Shown in pieces: positions 5,015 to 6,819 of a DNA stretch of 6,819 nucleotides. The notes beneath the pieces are model-generated. The model did no database searches, was not told the origin of the DNA, and saw nothing but the letters and a program-made list of their open reading frames with translations. The stretch is from Elusimicrobiota bacterium (GTDB lineage Bacteria > Ratteibacteria > UBA8468 > B48-G9 > JAFGKM01). The stretch covers positions 1 to 6,819 of the forward strand of contig JAAYXZ010000039.1 in NCBI GenBank assembly GCA_012515635.1, read 5' to 3'. The translations under genes and the position numbers were made by a program. The stretch's first letter is position 1, and every line of letters starts with the position of its first letter.

Positions 5015-6223
5015 ATGGATAACAAATGGATAGAAAATGGGTTAGAGAATCTGCGTAGGGAGTTCGGGGATGAGAAGGTAAAAAACGCTATTGAGGCAGT
5101 TAAACAATTTGAAGTGGAGATACCCAGTTGGACATTGGGACCGTTCGGAGGGGGAAGATTCGGAAATTATACACCTCCGGGTTATGCAAAAAACATTGAA
5201 CAGAAAATAGAAGATGCGGCATTTATATATTCTCTTACAGGAGCAAACCGACACCTCTCCACCCATATCCTATGGGATTTCTCCGATGACGGAATGGAGG
5301 GGAACTATAAGATTGCCCAGAGAGTAAAAACACTATGTGAAGAAAAAGGGTTGAAGTTAGGGGCTATAAATCCGACATATTTTCTCACAGGTTCCGAGCA
5401 GGGAAGTTTTATCTCTCCATCCAAAGAGACAAAAAAACGATATATGGAACAGACAATACTCGGCGGAAAGATAGCCAAAGAACTGGGCAACGGTATATTA
5501 AGTTTATGGTTCCCTGACGGTTCCTTATACCCGGGACAGATTGACCTTCAAGCCGCCTATACAGAGATTAAAGAGACACTTAAAAAGGTCTATAGCGAAA
5601 TACCCTCTGATGTTAATGTTCTGGTTGAATACAAAGTATTTGAGCCGGGGACATACAGCACCACAATTCCCGATTGGGGGACATCTTATCTTCTTACTAA
5701 GTCACTCGGCAATAATGCAGGAGTGCTTATAGATCTTGGGCATCACTACCATATCACTAACATAGAACAGATTGTTTCAATGCTTGCCGCTGAAAAAATG
5801 AGATGCGGTTTTCATTTTAACACAAGATATGCGGCGGATGATGACCACGCAGTAGAACCAAATCAGGAAATGGCGCGTATTTTCTATGAACTTGTCAGAG
5901 GAGATGTGGTTATCGGAAAAAATAAATGGGCATATATGATAGACCAGGCAAGCGGTAGGGAAAACAGGGTTCATGCTTTATTGCACTCTATAGATTCTCT
6001 TCAACTCTCTCTTGCTAAAGCTGTCATAGTAAACACCGCAGAGTTAGAAAATCTCAGAAAAAACGATGAGGTTATTCTTGTTAACAGGTTGTTTAACAAT
6101 GCTATCCTAAACGCAGATGTGCGTCCCATAGTCGCAAAAGCGCGCTGGGAGAAAGGCATTCCAATAGACCCTGTAAAAGCATATCTTGATAGCGGATACC
6201 AGGCAAAAATAGAAGGGAGATAA
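5015..6223 (+). CDS. rhaI: L-rhamnose isomerase, RhaI type (broad-specificity aldose-ketose isomerase)
   Basis: This 402-aa TIM-barrel sugar isomerase resembles the Pseudomonas stutzeri/Thermotoga RhaI group, not the E. coli RhaA type. It should interconvert L-rhamnose and L-rhamnulose; P. stutzeri RhaI also acts on D-allose and other sugars, so the true substrate here is open. The metal site is complete with a constant offset of 14 from the P. stutzeri numbering: Glu205 and Lys207 (EYK), Asp240 and His243 (DLGHH), His267 (GFHF), Asp275 and Asp277 (ADDDH), with Asp310 (IDQ) as the last ligand and Trp165 in the pocket. The two divalent metals (Mn in the model enzyme) are expected to be bound by these residues. 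It stands alone on its strand between rnpB and mraZ: no kinase, aldolase, transporter or sugar regulator is in the window. No terminator hairpin is visible after it. Confidence 0.9.
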   Translation: MDNKWIENGLENLRREFGDEKVKNAIEAVKQFEVEIPSWTLGPFGGGRFGNYTPPGYAKNIEQKIEDAAFIYSLTGANRHLSTHILWDFSDDGMEGNYKIAQRVKTLCEEKGLKLGAINPTYFLTGSEQGSFISPSKETKKRYMEQTILGGKIAKELGNGILSLWFPDGSLYPGQIDLQAAYTEIKETLKKVYSEIPSDVNVLVEYKVFEPGTYSTTIPDWGTSYLLTKSLGNNAGVLIDLGHHYHITNIEQIVSMLAAEKMRCGFHFNTRYAADDDHAVEPNQEMARIFYELVRGDVVIGKNKWAYMIDQASGRENRVHALLHSIDSLQLSLAKAVIVNTAELENLRKNDEVILVNRLFNNAILNADVRPIVAKARWEKGIPIDPVKAYLDSGYQAKIEGR

Positions 6224-6274
6224 CAGAGATAATCCTTTAGGTATTCTCTAAAAACCCTATTACGAAATTCCCCC

Positions 6275-6303
6275 TTGACAAAAAAGTATGTTAAGTGTTT
6301 AAT
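6275..6303 (+). promoter_or_regulatory. sigma70-type promoter of mraZ
   Basis: TTGACA (6275-6280) and TTTAAT (6298-6303) are 17 nt apart, with 11 of 12 consensus bases. The start is predicted near 6310, so the mraZ leader would be only about 10-12 nt. This would be the head promoter of a dcw cluster beginning with mraZ-rsmH. Confidence 0.8.
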
Positions 6304-6330
6304 ATACCAAAAGGGAAAAAATGGTATATT
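6301..6330 (+). repeat. perfect 9-bp inverted repeat across the mraZ start
   Basis: AATATACCA (6301-6309) is the exact reverse complement of TGGTATATT (6322-6330), with a 12-nt spacer holding the GGGA Shine-Dalgarno and the A of the ATG. The left arm overlaps the -10 box and the right arm overlaps codons 1-4. The arm centres are 21 bp apart, two helical turns, so a DNA operator read on one face is plausible. An mRNA hairpin is less likely because a start near 6310 would omit most of the left arm. Confidence 0.6.
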
Positions 6331-6346
6331 TTGGGGAATTTAGGGG
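6312..6346 (+). promoter_or_regulatory. candidate MraZ operator: four GG repeats at 10-bp spacing
   Basis: AGGGA (6312), TGGTA (6322), TGGGG (6332) and AGGGG (6342) start exactly 10 bp apart. E. coli MraZ is known to bind direct TGGGN repeats spaced by 5 nt, also a 10-bp period, to repress its own operon. Here the repeats begin just after the predicted transcript start and run over the Shine-Dalgarno, the ATG and the first codons. Three of the four lie wholly or largely in coding sequence, so the assignment is an inference. The Gly-Glu codons they cover are family-conserved. Confidence 0.5.
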
Positions 6347-6761
6347 TAAAACAGATAAACAGGGCAGAATAGTAATTCCTTCTAAACTAAGGAACTTCTT
6401 ATCCGTTAAGAAGAATAAAAATATTTATATAACCAAGGGGTTAGAGTATTGTCTGTTTATATTCTCTGACAAGATGTGGTCTAACCAGAGCGCTAAACTA
6501 AAAGACCTTCCTTTTACCAAAGGCAACCCAAGAACCTTTACCCGTCTTTTCTTTTCAGGGGCTTTTCAGTCCCAGATAGATAAACAGGGCAGAATTCTTA
6601 TTCCGTCAAACCTTCTTGCATATGCGGGCATTAAGGAAAACATCGTAATAATAGGAGCGGGGACAAGGGTTGAGATTTGGGATGAAAAACGCTGGAATGA
6701 ATATTATGAACTATCTTTGAAAACCTATGAGAACATCTCAGAGCAACTAATGGAGATGTGA
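6321..6761 (+). CDS. mraZ: transcriptional regulator MraZ
   Basis: MraZ is a ring-forming, double SpoVT/AbrB-type DNA-binding protein that sits first in dcw clusters and regulates them. At 146 aa the length is typical. The two tandem domains each carry the DKQGR signature followed by an Ile/Leu-rich strand and IPS: residues 12-21 (DKQGRIVIPS) and 87-96 (DKQGRILIPS). FGEF (4-7), FSGAF (78-82) and VEIWDEKRWNEY (117-128) are further family marks. The ATG at 6321 has a weak Shine-Dalgarno (AAGGGA, 6311-6316). An exact 18-bp repeat (6353-6370 and 6578-6595) encodes the shared DKQGR stretch of both domains. rsmH begins 2 nt after the stop with its own Shine-Dalgarno inside mraZ, so the pair is an operon. 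The upstream promoter and repeats suggest autoregulation. Confidence 0.97.
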   Translation: MVYFGEFRGKTDKQGRIVIPSKLRNFLSVKKNKNIYITKGLEYCLFIFSDKMWSNQSAKLKDLPFTKGNPRTFTRLFFSGAFQSQIDKQGRILIPSNLLAYAGIKENIVIIGAGTRVEIWDEKRWNEYYELSLKTYENISEQLMEM

Positions 6762-6763
6762 TA

Positions 6764-6819
6764 ATGGGGAATCATTTTCCGGTAATGAAAGAGGAAGCGA
6801 TAGAATATCTTCATATTAA
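6764..6819 (+). CDS. rsmH: 5' end of 16S rRNA (cytosine1402-N4)-methyltransferase RsmH (cut by window edge)
   Basis: Only the first 18 codons and two bases are present: MGNHFPVMKEEAIEYLHI. This matches the RsmH (MraW) N-terminus, a short HxPV(M/L)xxE.(I/V)..L motif before the SAM-binding domain. RsmH methylates C1402 in the decoding centre of 16S rRNA. The ATG at 6764 follows the mraZ stop by 2 nt and has GGAG at 6752-6755 inside mraZ, 8 nt upstream. The position directly after mraZ is the usual one, which raises confidence despite the small fragment. Confidence 0.88.
   Translation, partial: MGNHFPVMKEEAIEYLHI

Noticed and set aside
5042..5974. Frames on both strands inside the isomerase gene (5042-5266, 5305-5490, 5541-5732, 5777-5974)
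   Set aside because: All are shadows within a gene whose complete set of metal ligands and motifs confirms its frame.
6225..6249. Possible terminator after the isomerase gene
   Set aside because: AGAGA (6225-6229) and TCTCT (6245-6249) give only a 5-bp stem with a 15-nt loop, followed by A rather than T.
1..6819. CRISPR array, insertion sequence, toxin-antitoxin, prophage or defence genes
   Set aside because: I saw no regularly spaced repeats, no terminal inverted repeats with target duplication, and no transposase, integrase, nuclease-defence or toxin motifs. Apart from the unplaced 132-aa protein, all protein genes match housekeeping or metabolic families.

Overview
The window is an ordinary chromosomal stretch of a moderately A+T-rich bacterium. 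It carries housekeeping chaperone, RNA-processing and cell-division genes, and I see no insertion sequence, phage gene, CRISPR array or defence locus. A bacterial class A RNase P RNA, groES-groEL with strong sigma70-type promoters, and the mraZ-rsmH start of a division and cell-wall (dcw) cluster rule out an archaeon. The phylum cannot be fixed from sequence alone. The Pro/Tyr-rich GroEL C-terminus (no Gly-Gly-Met tail) and the mixture of genes with and without Shine-Dalgarno sites suggest a deep or uncultured lineage; that is a weak inference.

Layout. On the minus strand at the left edge are the first 20 nt of a tRNA, probably tRNA-Gly, with its own consensus promoter, and upstream of it a 132-aa protein I do not recognise. 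A divergent intergenic region (469-660) holds two tandem promoters driving groES-groEL, which end at a clear rho-independent terminator. Only 5 nt past that terminator starts a tightly packed group without Shine-Dalgarno sites: acylphosphatase, QueF (queuosine synthesis), a coiled-coil/C4 zinc-ribbon protein and a type I RNase H. The zinc-ribbon gene appears to have its own promoter placed so that the mRNA would be leaderless. The RNase P RNA gene rnpB follows directly, so an RNA:DNA-hybrid nuclease and the tRNA 5'-maturation ribozyme sit side by side. After a 160-nt A+T-rich gap comes a lone RhaI-type L-rhamnose/ketose-aldose isomerase with all its metal ligands. A textbook promoter then leads into mraZ and the first 18 codons of rsmH, where the window ends.

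How the parts relate. Three modules can be seen: protein folding (groES-groEL), RNA modification and processing (queF, zinc ribbon/RNase H, rnpB, tRNA), and entry to the dcw cluster (mraZ, rsmH). The most interesting signals are regulatory. Four GG-centred repeats with exact 10-bp spacing, and a perfect 9-bp inverted repeat, lie over the mraZ promoter and start and form a candidate autoregulatory operator. The zinc-ribbon gene has an apparently leaderless promoter overlapping the queF stop codon. A terminator abuts the acylphosphatase start codon. I found no convincing undescribed system; the candidates below are small-scale and testable.
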